From positions 1-37,711 of IMG/VR virus record IMGVR_UViG_3300030382_004766: 37,711 nt of DNA; one strand, given 5' to 3'. This DNA is from a virus. Below the pieces are notes generated by a model. The model made no database searches and was not told where the DNA came from. It worked only from the letters and a program-made list of their open reading frames with translations. Positions 17,791 through 24,662 of the stretch are shown here, piece after piece. Each line of letters opens with the position of its first letter. Within the stretch, counting starts at the first letter, position 1. The position numbers and the translations under genes were made by a program.

Positions 17791-19602
17791 ATGGCAGATG
17801 CAACCATTAAAATCAGGGGTGGTGCTGGCAACGCTACACAAATTCAATCGAGGGATATCGACGCAGCGGCACCGACAGACGGGCAAGCGTTGGCTTGGAG
17901 TAATTCTGATTCGGAGTGGGAGCCAACTACGATAAGTGCAGGCTCTTCTGAGTGGACCGATACCGGAACCGTTCTTCACCCTACCGAGTCAACTTTGGAT
18001 AACGTTGTGGTGGGAGGAACTACCACCGGAAACTCGGACATTGTTCTTGGGGTTGATGGGTCGGCGGTATTTAACGAACAGGGTGCGGCGGTCGATTTTA
18101 GAATTGAGAGCGACACGAAGCAGAACATGTTCATCGTCGATGGCTCCGAAAATAAAATTGGAATGGGGGATATTGCGGTCCCTCTCGATTTGCTGAACCT
18201 GAAAGGCTACACCCCAAATGTTCGGCTTAGTAATGATGATGAAACCGAATCGGGAGTCATCTTTGATGATTCAGCGCAACCGCTTTCTCAAAAAGCATCG
18301 ATAATCTTCGATTCGGGGAATACCTCCGGCCTTACGAACGGCTTAAGTCTTATGACCTCGGGCGGCGTCGTTGCAATTACAGGAAGCATCAACCCCACTG
18401 CCTCTACCTCAGTCGTAGGGGTTGGAACTGCGTTTACCACCCAGCTAAGAGTTGGCGATAGAATAACGGTCTCAGGGGAAACGCGCACTATCGCGACAAT
18501 TACGGATGACACTAATCTTACAGTTACCGCCGCGTTTACCGATACAGCGAACGACACTGCTGTAGAGATGGAGCGCCGAGCAATGCAAATCAGTTCAGCG
18601 GGGCTAGTGGGAATAGGAGTAAAGCCCAGCACGGCGGGTGAGACACTCGCGATTAACGGAGCCGCTGCATTTCTGGAACAACACAGCACGTTCGTTCCGT
18701 CAACAGTTAGCACCTACTCTAAGCTGTACTCTAAGAGAGAAGATGGACCTAGATTTGGCACTGCGTCAGCAGACCTTCTAAAGTCTTCTACTGAATATCT
18801 CCGCGTTGCGTATGATGCAGCCAATCCCGATTTTGAACTTGGGACTGGAGAGCTGACGGCTGAAGGCTGGTTCATGTGGCGCGGTGTCTCAGCTACTTCA
18901 TTTGAGCTAATGTCGATCGGCCGTTGGAACGAAAGTGGCTTGGAATGTGTTTGGCTCGGAACTAATGATTCTTTTAAGATGTATATTGACGGCACGACTG
19001 TGATTAACACGGGGGCAAGCTCGTTTACCCCTACACTAAAGCAGTGGTATCACATTGCGTTTACTCGTGATGGAAGTGACGATTGCCGAATTTTTGTTGA
19101 TGGGGCGCAGGTGGGTTCGACTGTAAACGACACAGGCACTATCACTGGAAACAATGCGACGGGTCTGAACGGTTTCAAAGTTGGAAACGATTCGGCGGGT
19201 ACGTCCTCTTGGGATGGTTGGATTGATGAAGTGCGTATCTCCGATACCGCACGGTACACGTCCACCTTTACGCCACCAACGGCGGCGTTTACTACTGACG
19301 CCAACACAGTCGCGTTGTATCACATGGATGGCTCGGCAGGCGGCACAACGTTCACGGATTCCTCAGGAAATGGCCAAAACTTAACAGCGGTGAATGGCGC
19401 GACGACAGAAATCGGACAGGCTGAATTATACGCCTTCGACGGCTCAGGGAACTCGACTAAGATTTCCCCACACAATGCCGAGGGGGAATGGGAGTATTAT
19501 TCCAAGAATGTCAACACCGGGAAGACGGTGCGTATCAATATGGAAGAAGCCATTCGAGACTTGGGAGAGTTGACGGGCAAAGATTATATTAAAAGAGGAT
19601 AA
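17791..19602 (+). CDS. Tail fibre / receptor-binding protein with LamG-type domain
   Basis: The 603-residue protein has a fibre-like first half with Asn/Thr/Gly-rich repeats (QSRDIDAAAPTDGQALAW, LDNVVVGGTTTGNSDIVLG, INPTASTSVVGVGTAFTTQL). Residues about 350-545 form a concanavalin/LamG-like jelly roll: LTAEGWFMWRG, LKQWYHIAFTRDG, CRIFVDGAQVGS, SWDGWIDEVRISDTARY, TVALYHMDG. The W-Y-H-I-A-F-T-R-D and W-I-D-E-V-R-I-S motifs are classic for this fold. The C-terminal 60 residues are polar and end DYIKRG. Such domains bind sugars, so recognition of host surface glycans is a reasonable inference. Confidence 0.85.
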   Translation: MADATIKIRGGAGNATQIQSRDIDAAAPTDGQALAWSNSDSEWEPTTISAGSSEWTDTGTVLHPTESTLDNVVVGGTTTGNSDIVLGVDGSAVFNEQGAAVDFRIESDTKQNMFIVDGSENKIGMGDIAVPLDLLNLKGYTPNVRLSNDDETESGVIFDDSAQPLSQKASIIFDSGNTSGLTNGLSLMTSGGVVAITGSINPTASTSVVGVGTAFTTQLRVGDRITVSGETRTIATITDDTNLTVTAAFTDTANDTAVEMERRAMQISSAGLVGIGVKPSTAGETLAINGAAAFLEQHSTFVPSTVSTYSKLYSKREDGPRFGTASADLLKSSTEYLRVAYDAANPDFELGTGELTAEGWFMWRGVSATSFELMSIGRWNESGLECVWLGTNDSFKMYIDGTTVINTGASSFTPTLKQWYHIAFTRDGSDDCRIFVDGAQVGSTVNDTGTITGNNATGLNGFKVGNDSAGTSSWDGWIDEVRISDTARYTSTFTPPTAAFTTDANTVALYHMDGSAGGTTFTDSSGNGQNLTAVNGATTEIGQAELYAFDGSGNSTKISPHNAEGEWEYYSKNVNTGKTVRINMEEAIRDLGELTGKDYIKRG

Positions 19603-19622
19603 GGTGTTATGAGGGGGCGGAG

Positions 19623-19868
19623 GTGGAACCGTTTTTGGAGTTCGGGGGAAATGGTGTCATTCTGGCTATGGTGCTTGCGGCTTTCAAAGCTTTGGAAGCT
19701 AGAGCATCTAAGAAAAATGGCTCTGTCTCGGCTCGGATTGAATCCATCGAGAAGAGCTTAGAAGTCCTAACGAATGAATTTAGAAGTTTTCGTCAAGAGG
19801 TAGCGGAGAGACAATTAAAAGAAGATATCATTAAGGAGATTAGTCATGAGCAGCAAACCGGGAGTTAA
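19623..19868 (+). CDS. Small membrane protein with coiled coil, holin-like (81 aa)
   Basis: GTG start shortly after AGGGGG. One N-terminal hydrophobic helix (GNGVILAMVLAAFKAL, residues 9-24) is followed by a basic turn and a charged coiled coil (SARIESIEKSLEVLTNEF). Single-span proteins with a cytoplasmic coiled coil occur in phage lysis cassettes as holins or holin partners. The gene overlaps the next, holin-like gene by 23 bases, which strengthens the lysis assignment. The exact membrane role is not proven. Confidence 0.65.
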   Translation: MEPFLEFGGNGVILAMVLAAFKALEARASKKNGSVSARIESIEKSLEVLTNEFRSFRQEVAERQLKEDIIKEISHEQQTGS

Positions 19869-20091
19869 GACTTCGGAGTGGTGGCTAAGTTTAGCCGCCC
19901 TAATCACATCGGCACTTTTGTCGTCAGGTCTAGTAAGCAACAGCCTCGCGCTCCAGTGCATCGGTGGCGTTGCTACGCTTCTAACCGCTCTGGGGTACCA
20001 AGTATCCCGGTCCTTTGTGAAAACCTCCGAGAAGCGCTCTGAGGCGCTCATGGAGGCATCCAAGATGGGCGCGGGAAAGTCCCAGGACTAG
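19846..20091 (+). CDS. Holin (81 aa)
   Basis: Strong AAGGAG ribosome site seven bases before the ATG. The sequence KTSEWWLSLAALITSALLS begins the first membrane span, and CIGGVATLLTALGYQVSRS gives the second; a charged tail follows. The TSEWWLSLAA start is common in a family of small phage holins, which form the membrane lesion that times lysis. The 3' end carries a perfectly framed slippery heptamer (G GGA AAG, 20073-20079), and the -1 frame stays open for 76 codons beyond it. The 81-residue form may therefore be one of two products. Confidence 0.8.
   Translation: MSSKPGVKTSEWWLSLAALITSALLSSGLVSNSLALQCIGGVATLLTALGYQVSRSFVKTSEKRSEALMEASKMGAGKSQD
20073..20079 (+). promoter_or_regulatory. Slippery heptamer GGGAAAG, candidate -1 frameshift site
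   Basis: The heptamer reads G GGA AAG in the holin frame (codons GCG GGA AAG), the X XXY YYZ pattern. It is the same heptamer used for the gpG-gpGT frameshift of phage lambda (established knowledge). A -1 slip enters the frame GTC CCA GGA, which stays open to TAG at 20304. Without the slip, the holin stops 12 bases later at 20089-20091. I did not find an obvious downstream stimulatory hairpin by eye. Confidence 0.55.
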
Positions 20092-20306
20092 AAGATGCGC
20101 TGCAGGCTGCGTCAACGCTTAAGGCAGGTCATGGGTCTATTTTGGCCGCTTTCAGCATGGACGACATTCGGGCTCGCGGTTCTCTTGGTCTTAGTTCTCG
20201 AATTTCTGACAATCTTCTGGTCGTAGGAGAGGGTTGGGTATCGAAGGATTGGAGGAGCACCCAAATCAACCATGGAGTCATGGCGGGTTTGAAGCTCCAA
20301 TGGTAG
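20079..20306 (+). CDS. -1 frame extension of holin or separate small protein (open frame without usable upstream start)
   Basis: This frame is open from 20043 to TAG 20304-20306 (87 codons plus stop) but has no ATG, GTG or TTG before TTG 20142. ATG 20157 lacks a ribosome site. The conceptual sequence includes GLEDALQAASTLKAGHGSIL, AAFSMDDIRARGSLGLSSRI and GVMAGLKLQW, which reads like a real beta-type phage protein with an aromatic C-terminus. Its stop ends exactly one base before the stop of the opposite-strand endolysin, so the genes meet without overlap. I infer it is read by frameshifting from the holin. A 43-residue hydrophobic frame at 20095-20226 appears to be its shadow. Confidence 0.5.
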   Translation, partial: VPGLEDALQAASTLKAGHGSILAAFSMDDIRARGSLGLSSRISDNLLVVGEGWVSKDWRSTQINHGVMAGLKLQW

Positions 20307-20645
20307 CTAGCTATCCTTCCAATTCCAAAAATGGTCGATCCACCTCGCCCTCCGCCCCTCCCTTGAATCCACGTGTATACGCCCCCTGTACAAACCAATC
20401 CCTTTAAAACCTCCGACTTGGTCTGCTAGAACGTAGAGCTTCAGAATTCTTCGGTTAGATAATGTGCCGGTGGCGTAGGTTATATCTGACGCCACGCAAA
20501 TCCCGTCTTCATTTGGGACGTGCTTTGACCGCTTTGCCCCGCCCACTTCGGCATTGTGCTTTTTGCATCGAATGCCCGATGTGACCTTAAGAGGGCCTGC
20601 GGCATCGCGGAGCTTTTGGAGGAGTTCAATATGTTTAGGGGACAT
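20307..20645 (-). CDS. M15-type peptidase endolysin, core (112 aa from internal ATG)
   Basis: This is a zinc peptidase of the M15 family (D-Ala-D-Ala carboxypeptidase / L-Ala-D-Glu endopeptidase type) that would cleave peptidoglycan stem peptides at lysis. The family's core is visible: VTSGIRCKKHNAEVGGAKRS, then KH and SDIT, and GIGLYRGRIHVDSR near the end. His42, Asp54 and the His of RIHVD are the expected zinc ligands, counted from the ATG at 20645. That ATG lacks the conserved N-terminus, which is encoded just upstream behind an in-frame TGA (see 20646-20717). The gene is the last of the leftward operon and faces the holin tail to tail. Confidence 0.85.
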   Translation of the reverse strand: MSPKHIELLQKLRDAAGPLKVTSGIRCKKHNAEVGGAKRSKHVPNEDGICVASDITYATGTLSNRRILKLYVLADQVGGFKGIGLYRGRIHVDSREGRRARWIDHFWNWKDS

Positions 20646-20717
20646 CGTACCGAGGCCGCACTTGCAGCTTCAGAAGAATTCGTAGTCCATGAAGTTTTTT
20701 GAAAGTCTCTTCCCCAT
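20646..20717 (-). pseudogene. Upstream in-frame part of the endolysin, interrupted by TGA
   Basis: Reading leftward from ATG 20717, which lies six bases after a strong GGAGG, gives MGKRLSKNFMDYEFF, then TGA (20670-20672), then SCKCGLGT running in frame into the M15 core at 20645. The words LSKNF...EF and CKCG are the normal N-terminal signature of this endolysin family, so both flanks of the TGA belong to the protein. Either the TGA is a nonsense mutation or assembly error, or it is read through, or a shortened enzyme is made from ATG 20645. TGA serves as a normal stop in several other genes here. Confidence 0.65.
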
Positions 20718-20827
20718 CCTCACCCTCCGAAAGCGGGGCCGGTAGCTTACGTGGAGGTATCTAATCAGCTATGCTAATAAGAACGCCACCGGACCCGCTT
20801 GAGAGTACAAGGTTAATTGCCTTTCGG

Positions 20828-21136
20828 CTACCCTTCTTCTTTTTCAATACTTTTCTGCAGCTCCTGGATTTTAGCCAGAACGGCAATGGTCAATTGGGTG
20901 GATGCCATTTCCGCTATCTCCTCTTCTTTCTGCTTGAGTTCGGTTTGAGCATCATCAAGCATGGCGAACATAGAGCTGATAACGTCAAGCATATTAAGCA
21001 AAGCCCAGGACAGCGCAGTGCAGCCGATTAAAGCCAGCATGGCGTCTGTTATAGGGTTATGGGTAATTCGGATTACACCGAAAACAATAAGCAATGGGCT
21101 AAACCCTAATGCTAAAATAATACCTTTTCTTTTCAT
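20828..21136 (-). CDS. Two-span membrane protein with C-terminal coiled coil (102 aa)
   Basis: I chose ATG 21136 (MKRKGIILALG): it follows GAGAGGAAA and overlaps the upstream stop as ATGA, while the longer frame would add 13 residues inside that gene. Two hydrophobic helices (GIILALGFSPLLIVFGVI and AMLALIGCTALSWALLNML) are followed by a polar coiled coil (TELKQKEEEIAEMASTQL). It sits one gene upstream of the endolysin in the same operon, so a role in lysis, such as an antiholin or second holin, is plausible but unproven. The 110 bases down to the endolysin start hold no clear gene. Confidence 0.65.
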   Translation of the reverse strand: MKRKGIILALGFSPLLIVFGVIRITHNPITDAMLALIGCTALSWALLNMLDVISSMFAMLDDAQTELKQKEEEIAEMASTQLTIAVLAKIQELQKSIEKEEG

Positions 21137-21792
21137 GGCAATTTCCTCTCTTCTGCCTCGTAGCTGATTTCGCAATTATCGTTACACGTGAAACGATTGT
21201 AATAGATTAAGCCATATAAGACCGCTTCGATGGCAATCTCTGCGCCCACCATCTTAGGGGTAATCTTCTTTACCGCTCTTATCTGAACCCCGGTACCAGC
21301 TACCGCTCCGGTATAGATCCCAGCCACTGCTAGGCAACAGTCTTTGCACCCATCCATTGACTCCCTGCCGTTGCAAAATGAGTCACCGTCAGCAGGTCCG
21401 TAAAGTTTGTTGGTAACCTTCGGTGGCTTCGGCGGAGCACACGAAAATGGGACTGCCCCAAATTGGTACACTGCCGAGTCATCCGTGCCTGCCACCAGTG
21501 CCGCAGGGTCAACCCCTATCGGATAGGTGGCTCCTTCATCGCAAACTAGAAGAGCGGTGTTCTCTCCTGGCTCAACGTCAAAGGTGGCGTTGGGTAGCTG
21601 CAACTCTTGCATCCCCATCGCACTAATGTACTTCTCTACTCTATTGGTCTTGACGCACTGAATTGTGCTGTCGCTATTTGCTACACAGATTTGGTCGTAA
21701 CCTCCTCCGGAAGCCAGCCTCGTTGCCGCAGTCCCCACTAAGATTGCCGGAATTAAAAATCCTTTAAATCCTACCCCGTTTTCTTTTTTCAT
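21133..21792 (-). CDS. Secreted or membrane-anchored cysteine-rich protein (219 aa)
   Basis: The start follows GGAGCAACAAA, a leader shared by many leftward genes here. The N-terminus (KKENGVGFKGFLIPAILVG) looks like a signal or anchor. The rest contains about eleven cysteines, including the cluster FCNGRESMDGCKDCC, and a second hydrophobic stretch near the end (AEIAIEAVLYGLIYY) before CNDNCEISYEAEE. Disulphides in the periplasm or outside the cell would suit this composition. The gene lies in the membrane-protein part of the leftward operon near the endolysin. The family is not recognised; a spanin-like or surface-exclusion role is speculation. Confidence 0.6.
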   Translation of the reverse strand: MKKENGVGFKGFLIPAILVGTAATRLASGGGYDQICVANSDSTIQCVKTNRVEKYISAMGMQELQLPNATFDVEPGENTALLVCDEGATYPIGVDPAALVAGTDDSAVYQFGAVPFSCAPPKPPKVTNKLYGPADGDSFCNGRESMDGCKDCCLAVAGIYTGAVAGTGVQIRAVKKITPKMVGAEIAIEAVLYGLIYYNRFTCNDNCEISYEAEERKLP

Positions 21793-21803
21793 TTTGTTGC
21801 TCC

Positions 21804-22157
21804 TCAGGACTCATGAATGCGCCCCTCGTTTAGTAGTTTGTTTATTCCCTCTATTTCCCCCAAGGGGGTGCTATTTTTACCGCTAACTTGCCTTACTCTC
21901 GGTTTCTTTCTATCATCGCGTCTCCATTCCAGCTTTATGCAGTTGCTTGGGTTAGTGAACTTCTCAAGCAATATCCTCTCCGGCTTCGGTGGCCATCTAT
22001 TCGCTTTGCATTGAACCACCACAAACCACTCTGGCGCGATGCCAACAATATCCCATTCGCCTAAGCTTGCCGCTGACCGGCAGCATTTGAACCCAACGGA
22101 TTCTAAGAGGCGCATAGCCTCATGCTCGATTCTGTTTCCCTTAGCCTTCGTATTCAC
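21804..22157 (-). CDS. PD-(D/E)XK nuclease, Hjc / VRR-NUC-like (117 aa)
   Basis: I prefer GTG 22157 (VNTKAKGNRIEHEAM), because the longer frame from 22190 starts inside a predicted terminator stem. The catalytic pattern is clear: Glu in NRIEHEAMRLLES, Asp in LGEWDIVGI, and QCKANRW with the QxK lysine, spaced as in archaeal Hjc resolvases and phage VRR-type nucleases. Such enzymes cut branched DNA, resolving recombination or packaging intermediates. It is part of the leftward recombination and replication operon, downstream of the terminator at 22173-22239. Confidence 0.75.
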   Translation of the reverse strand: MNTKAKGNRIEHEAMRLLESVGFKCCRSAASLGEWDIVGIAPEWFVVVQCKANRWPPKPERILLEKFTNPSNCIKLEWRRDDRKKPRVRQVSGKNSTPLGEIEGINKLLNEGRIHES

Positions 22158-22172
22158 GCCCACTCCCAAAAA

Positions 22173-22239
22173 AACCCTCGGGCAGCACATTGGGGGAGAA
22201 ACCGCATTTGTCTTCCAATGCGGATACTACCCGAGGGTT
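22173..22239 (-). terminator. Rho-independent terminator with nested hairpin
   Basis: Outer arms are AACCCTCGGG (22173-22182) and CCCGAGGGTT (22230-22239), a perfect 10-bp stem. An inner stem pairs CCGCATT (22202-22208) with AATGCGG (22217-22223). Read leftward, the outer stem is followed at once by seven T residues. It lies between the small membrane peptide gene and the nuclease gene, so it may attenuate transcription into the lysis half of the operon. The nested hairpin is unusual for a simple terminator and could mark a structured leader. Confidence 0.75.
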
Positions 22240-22243
22240 CCTC

Positions 22244-22336
22244 TTATCCAGCCGCGCAGGTTTGCACGACTTGACAAATTGAAATTAGAACCACTGCTGC
22301 TATCATCCACTCTTCGGGTGTAATCCCTTTTCCCAT
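22244..22336 (-). CDS. Small single-span membrane peptide (30 aa)
   Basis: This short frame starts at ATG 22336, nine bases after AGGAGG, and ends just before the terminator. The peptide starts MGKGITPEEW, followed by a hydrophobic helix (MIAAVVLISICQVVQT) and CAAG. The clean ribosome site, the placement between a gene stop and a terminator, and the single membrane span make a real gene likely. The function is unknown; very short membrane peptides occur in phage lysis and host-takeover modules. Confidence 0.5.
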   Translation of the reverse strand: MGKGITPEEWMIAAVVLISICQVVQTCAAG

Positions 22337-22355
22337 CTCATCCCGCCTCCTCTGA

Positions 22356-23201
22356 TCAGCCCCTCCTAGAGTATCTCGGGCAATTCTCCGCTTTAGTCTT
22401 CTGTTCGTCAAGACTCAGAGAAGTGCTGTAGCGGGTGCATAGCCATCCCCCTTCTTCCAATGGCCGGGAGAATTCGCAGGTCCGGCAGTTCTTTTGCTGG
22501 ACCGGTTCCCCCTGATGACAAATCCCATAATGAGAACACCACTTGCACAGATAATAATCTGGACGCTCCGAGAACCGAGGAGGTGGCTCATTCGCGAAGA
22601 TAACACGCTCCGCCTTCTCCTGAAGCTCCCCTGCGAAATACTTGTCGTAATGGATTCGCTCTAGGTAATAGCGGTCATCGTCTTTGCACACGGCAATGTA
22701 GACCGCTCTCGTCATTCCCGACTTGTGCATGTAGCTCTGCATTTGAGCGTAGTGCTTGGGCTTGGACTTCTGGACCCCTTCCTTCACCAGCAAATCGAAG
22801 CTCTTTTTGTTGTGAGTTTTGAACTCCCCAACGTGCCAAGTCTTTGGAGCTTCCTGCAGCCCCAAGATGGCGGCATCCATTGAGCCGCCGAAGTGACCAC
22901 CCAAGGAAGAGAAGCGCCATTGCTCACCCTCTGCGGGGCCCTCAGAGACCGTCACACCGGCCATTCGAAGGTCGGCTACGATGGTGGTCTCTTCGTTCTG
23001 GCCGCGCCTGAAGAGCCTTAGAATGCGCCCCTGGAAGTCTGGGGAGCTGAACCACCGGAAAGCGTACCATAGGAGCCGCTCGCAAGGGTCGCCAATGATT
23101 GAATCCCCCAGATGGGCTCTGCGCCAGTCCTGCGAATTCTGCTCTATGCGTTCGTCGATTATCGCCAGGGTGCGAGATGGGCGTTCAGGTAGTTTTGCCA
23201 T
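22356..23201 (-). CDS. Cas4-like PD-(D/E)XK exonuclease with C-terminal cysteine cluster (281 aa)
   Basis: ATG 23201 (MAKLPERPSR) follows GGAGAAG; the longer frame is inside a terminator. Nuclease motifs include GDPCERLLWYAF and FRRGQNEETTIVADL near the N-terminus, then HVGEFKTHNKKSFD, where ExK follows the upstream acid, and KPKHYAQMQSYMHKSG. The C-terminus has CKWCSHYGICH, then CRTCEF and CTRYS with CPRYS, which suggests an iron-sulfur or zinc site as in Cas4/AddB-type nucleases. Phage Cas4-like proteins usually process DNA ends for recombination. Its neighbours Sak4-like ATPase and SSB-like protein fit that job. Confidence 0.75.
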   Translation of the reverse strand: MAKLPERPSRTLAIIDERIEQNSQDWRRAHLGDSIIGDPCERLLWYAFRWFSSPDFQGRILRLFRRGQNEETTIVADLRMAGVTVSEGPAEGEQWRFSSLGGHFGGSMDAAILGLQEAPKTWHVGEFKTHNKKSFDLLVKEGVQKSKPKHYAQMQSYMHKSGMTRAVYIAVCKDDDRYYLERIHYDKYFAGELQEKAERVIFANEPPPRFSERPDYYLCKWCSHYGICHQGEPVQQKNCRTCEFSRPLEEGGWLCTRYSTSLSLDEQKTKAENCPRYSRRG

Positions 23202-23218
23202 TTTCTTCTCCAAAAATT

Positions 23219-23246
23219 GGGGGCCCAAGCAGCGAACCGGGCCCCC
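23219..23246 (-). terminator. GC-rich terminator after the DUF669 gene
   Basis: Arms GGGGGCCC (23219-23226) and GGGCCCCC (23239-23246) form a perfect 8-bp stem with a 12-base loop. Read leftward, the stem is followed by AATTTTT. It lies 12 bases past the stop of the SSB-like gene, and its T-run overlaps the region before the ribosome site of the Cas4-like gene. Partial read-through would set the level of downstream genes. Confidence 0.75.
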
Positions 23247-23258
23247 CCAAGATTAGAA

Positions 23259-23792
23259 TTAGAACGGGAGGGGTTTATTCCCATCCTTCTTCTGCTCCTG
23301 GTTTGCCCATGGTGGGGTGACACCACCATTCGCAGGTGCGCCCGCCACTTGTGGTGGAGCGTCCGCTGCAGGCGAATAGCCTTTGATTTCATTACTAGCG
23401 TCGTAGCCGTTCTGAGCTTCCCGAATAGTCACTTTAATTTTAAGCGGCTTATTATGGAGAGCCTGCGAGTCATCAAGCGGCGTTAGGTGATGAACCGAAC
23501 GACAAATGCTCGCAAGGTTCCGGTTGGCAATTTCGACTGCCTTGGGGTTCTTATTCACCAGATTCAAATTAGTCCAGACGAGACGACCCTTGTAGGGTCC
23601 GTCGATAATCTCAAACGTAAGTTTAAGGTACCATGCTCTAACCTTTTCTCCATTAAACATAAAAAGCGTTTCGTCACGAGTGTCTCGCTTATCACTGTCT
23701 GTGATCATGGCGACATACTGCGCTGCAGGGATAGGGTCGAAGGACTTTTCTTCTTCATGCTCGTTGGGATTAAACCCACCTAAATTAGCCAT
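23259..23792 (-). CDS. DUF669-type, SSB-like protein (177 aa)
   Basis: The protein begins MANLGGFNPNEHEEEKSFDP, then has the beta core AAQYVAMITDSD, WYLKLTFEIIDGPYKGRLVW and NKPLKIKVTIREAQNG, which match phage DUF669 proteins encoded beside Sak4-like ATPases. The tail is Pro/Ala-rich and ends KDGNKPLPF; like bacterial SSB it finishes with a hydrophobic Pro-Phe tip, although acidic residues are few. Binding of single-stranded DNA and recruitment of partners is the likely role. The gene overlaps the ATPase gene by eight bases and is followed by a strong terminator. Confidence 0.8.
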   Translation of the reverse strand: MANLGGFNPNEHEEEKSFDPIPAAQYVAMITDSDKRDTRDETLFMFNGEKVRAWYLKLTFEIIDGPYKGRLVWTNLNLVNKNPKAVEIANRNLASICRSVHHLTPLDDSQALHNKPLKIKVTIREAQNGYDASNEIKGYSPAADAPPQVAGAPANGGVTPPWANQEQKKDGNKPLPF

Positions 23793-24468
23793 TGTTTTCT
23801 CCTAAAATCTTGTTTTTAATGTGTGCTAAACTTGGAACTTCGTACATATCCAAAGCTCCGCTTCTATCTTTGGCAGCGTAGGTGCCATCGGCCTGGCACT
23901 GCAGCCACCGTTTAATATCTCCGCTCTCCGGGTCTCGATGCACCCTCAAGGTAAATAATTCGTCGAAGAGGTAAGGAATTGAATTACCTACCTTGGCTCC
24001 AGGAAATGAGGGAGCCCAAATTAATCCAGCTTCCGACTGAATGCGTTCAGTCTTGCAAGACATGTAGATGTGCTTGTCCAAATCCCGAAAGCTTTTGATA
24101 AGCCGGTCCATGACAATGGCCAGCTCTCCATAGGCTCTGCGAGGGTCTTTGCTCTGTTTTCTCTCATGAGAAAGAACCTGCTCTGCAATCTCAGAGATTG
24201 AATCAATGCATACCCATTGAATTCCCCGAGCCTCATCCGAATCACAAATCCATGCGTACGCTTCCAACACGTCTTCTTTGTTCGAACACTCAATTGCTGT
24301 GATGTTAGAATCGCGAAGAGACAAAAGACCCCCTTCTGCTGAAATGATGACGGTGTCATCCCTTGCGCCAGTCGTGGCGCAGAGCCGAGTCTTACCCGTT
24401 CCTGCATCACCGTGAACGCATATCTTGAGATGATGCATTCCCTGGTCATTAGTTTTAATAAGCTTCAT
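23785..24468 (-). CDS. Sak4-like RecA-fold ATPase (227 aa)
   Basis: The P-loop is KICVHGDAGTGKTRL (residues 15-29) and the Walker B strand is GIQWVCIDSISE (about residues 79-90). The rest matches phage AAA_24 / Sak4 proteins: IYMSCKTERIQSEAGLIWAP and GNSIPYLFDELFTLRVH. Sak4 proteins are RecA-like and promote single-strand annealing together with an SSB. Here the next gene is an SSB-like DUF669 protein, the usual partner. The start overlaps the upstream stop (TAATG), so translation is coupled. Confidence 0.85.
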   Translation of the reverse strand: MKLIKTNDQGMHHLKICVHGDAGTGKTRLCATTGARDDTVIISAEGGLLSLRDSNITAIECSNKEDVLEAYAWICDSDEARGIQWVCIDSISEIAEQVLSHERKQSKDPRRAYGELAIVMDRLIKSFRDLDKHIYMSCKTERIQSEAGLIWAPSFPGAKVGNSIPYLFDELFTLRVHRDPESGDIKRWLQCQADGTYAAKDRSGALDMYEVPSLAHIKNKILGENNG

Positions 24469-24662
24469 TAAACTTTCTCCTTGCGTTGCTTGTCTGCTTC
24501 GTCAAACTCTTCCTGCAACATCCTGCGGTTGTGGTGAGTGGCTAAGTTGGCTACTTCCAACGGATCGGGGGTAGGCCCGTTTACGTATTCCGACTTAAGG
24601 GCCGAAAGAGGCCGAGTCTTCCCTGTTGCATTCAAGCCAGGTTTTATTTTTTTCTTCTTCAT
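24468..24662 (-). CDS. Small basic hypothetical protein (64 aa)
   Basis: Both ends overlap neighbours as TAATG, a strong sign of a real, coupled gene. The protein starts MKKKKIKPGLNATGKTRPLS and has a charged helical end (RRMLQEEFDEADKQRKEKV). No domain is recognised. Its position between two recombination genes suggests a nucleic-acid-related accessory role, which is inference only. Confidence 0.7.
   Translation of the reverse strand: MKKKKIKPGLNATGKTRPLSALKSEYVNGPTPDPLEVANLATHHNRRMLQEEFDEADKQRKEKV

Noticed and set aside
20095-20226. 43-aa arginine-rich and hydrophobic frame after the holin
   Set aside because: Its hydrophobicity arises from T-ending codons of the overlapping -1 frame, and it has no convincing ribosome site. 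It is kept only as an alternative.
20307-20717. Genome-wide reassignment of TGA to an amino acid
   Set aside because: Several genes end in TGA with ATGA or TGATG overlaps to the next start (954, 6475, 6785, 21133, 33165), which shows TGA works as a stop.
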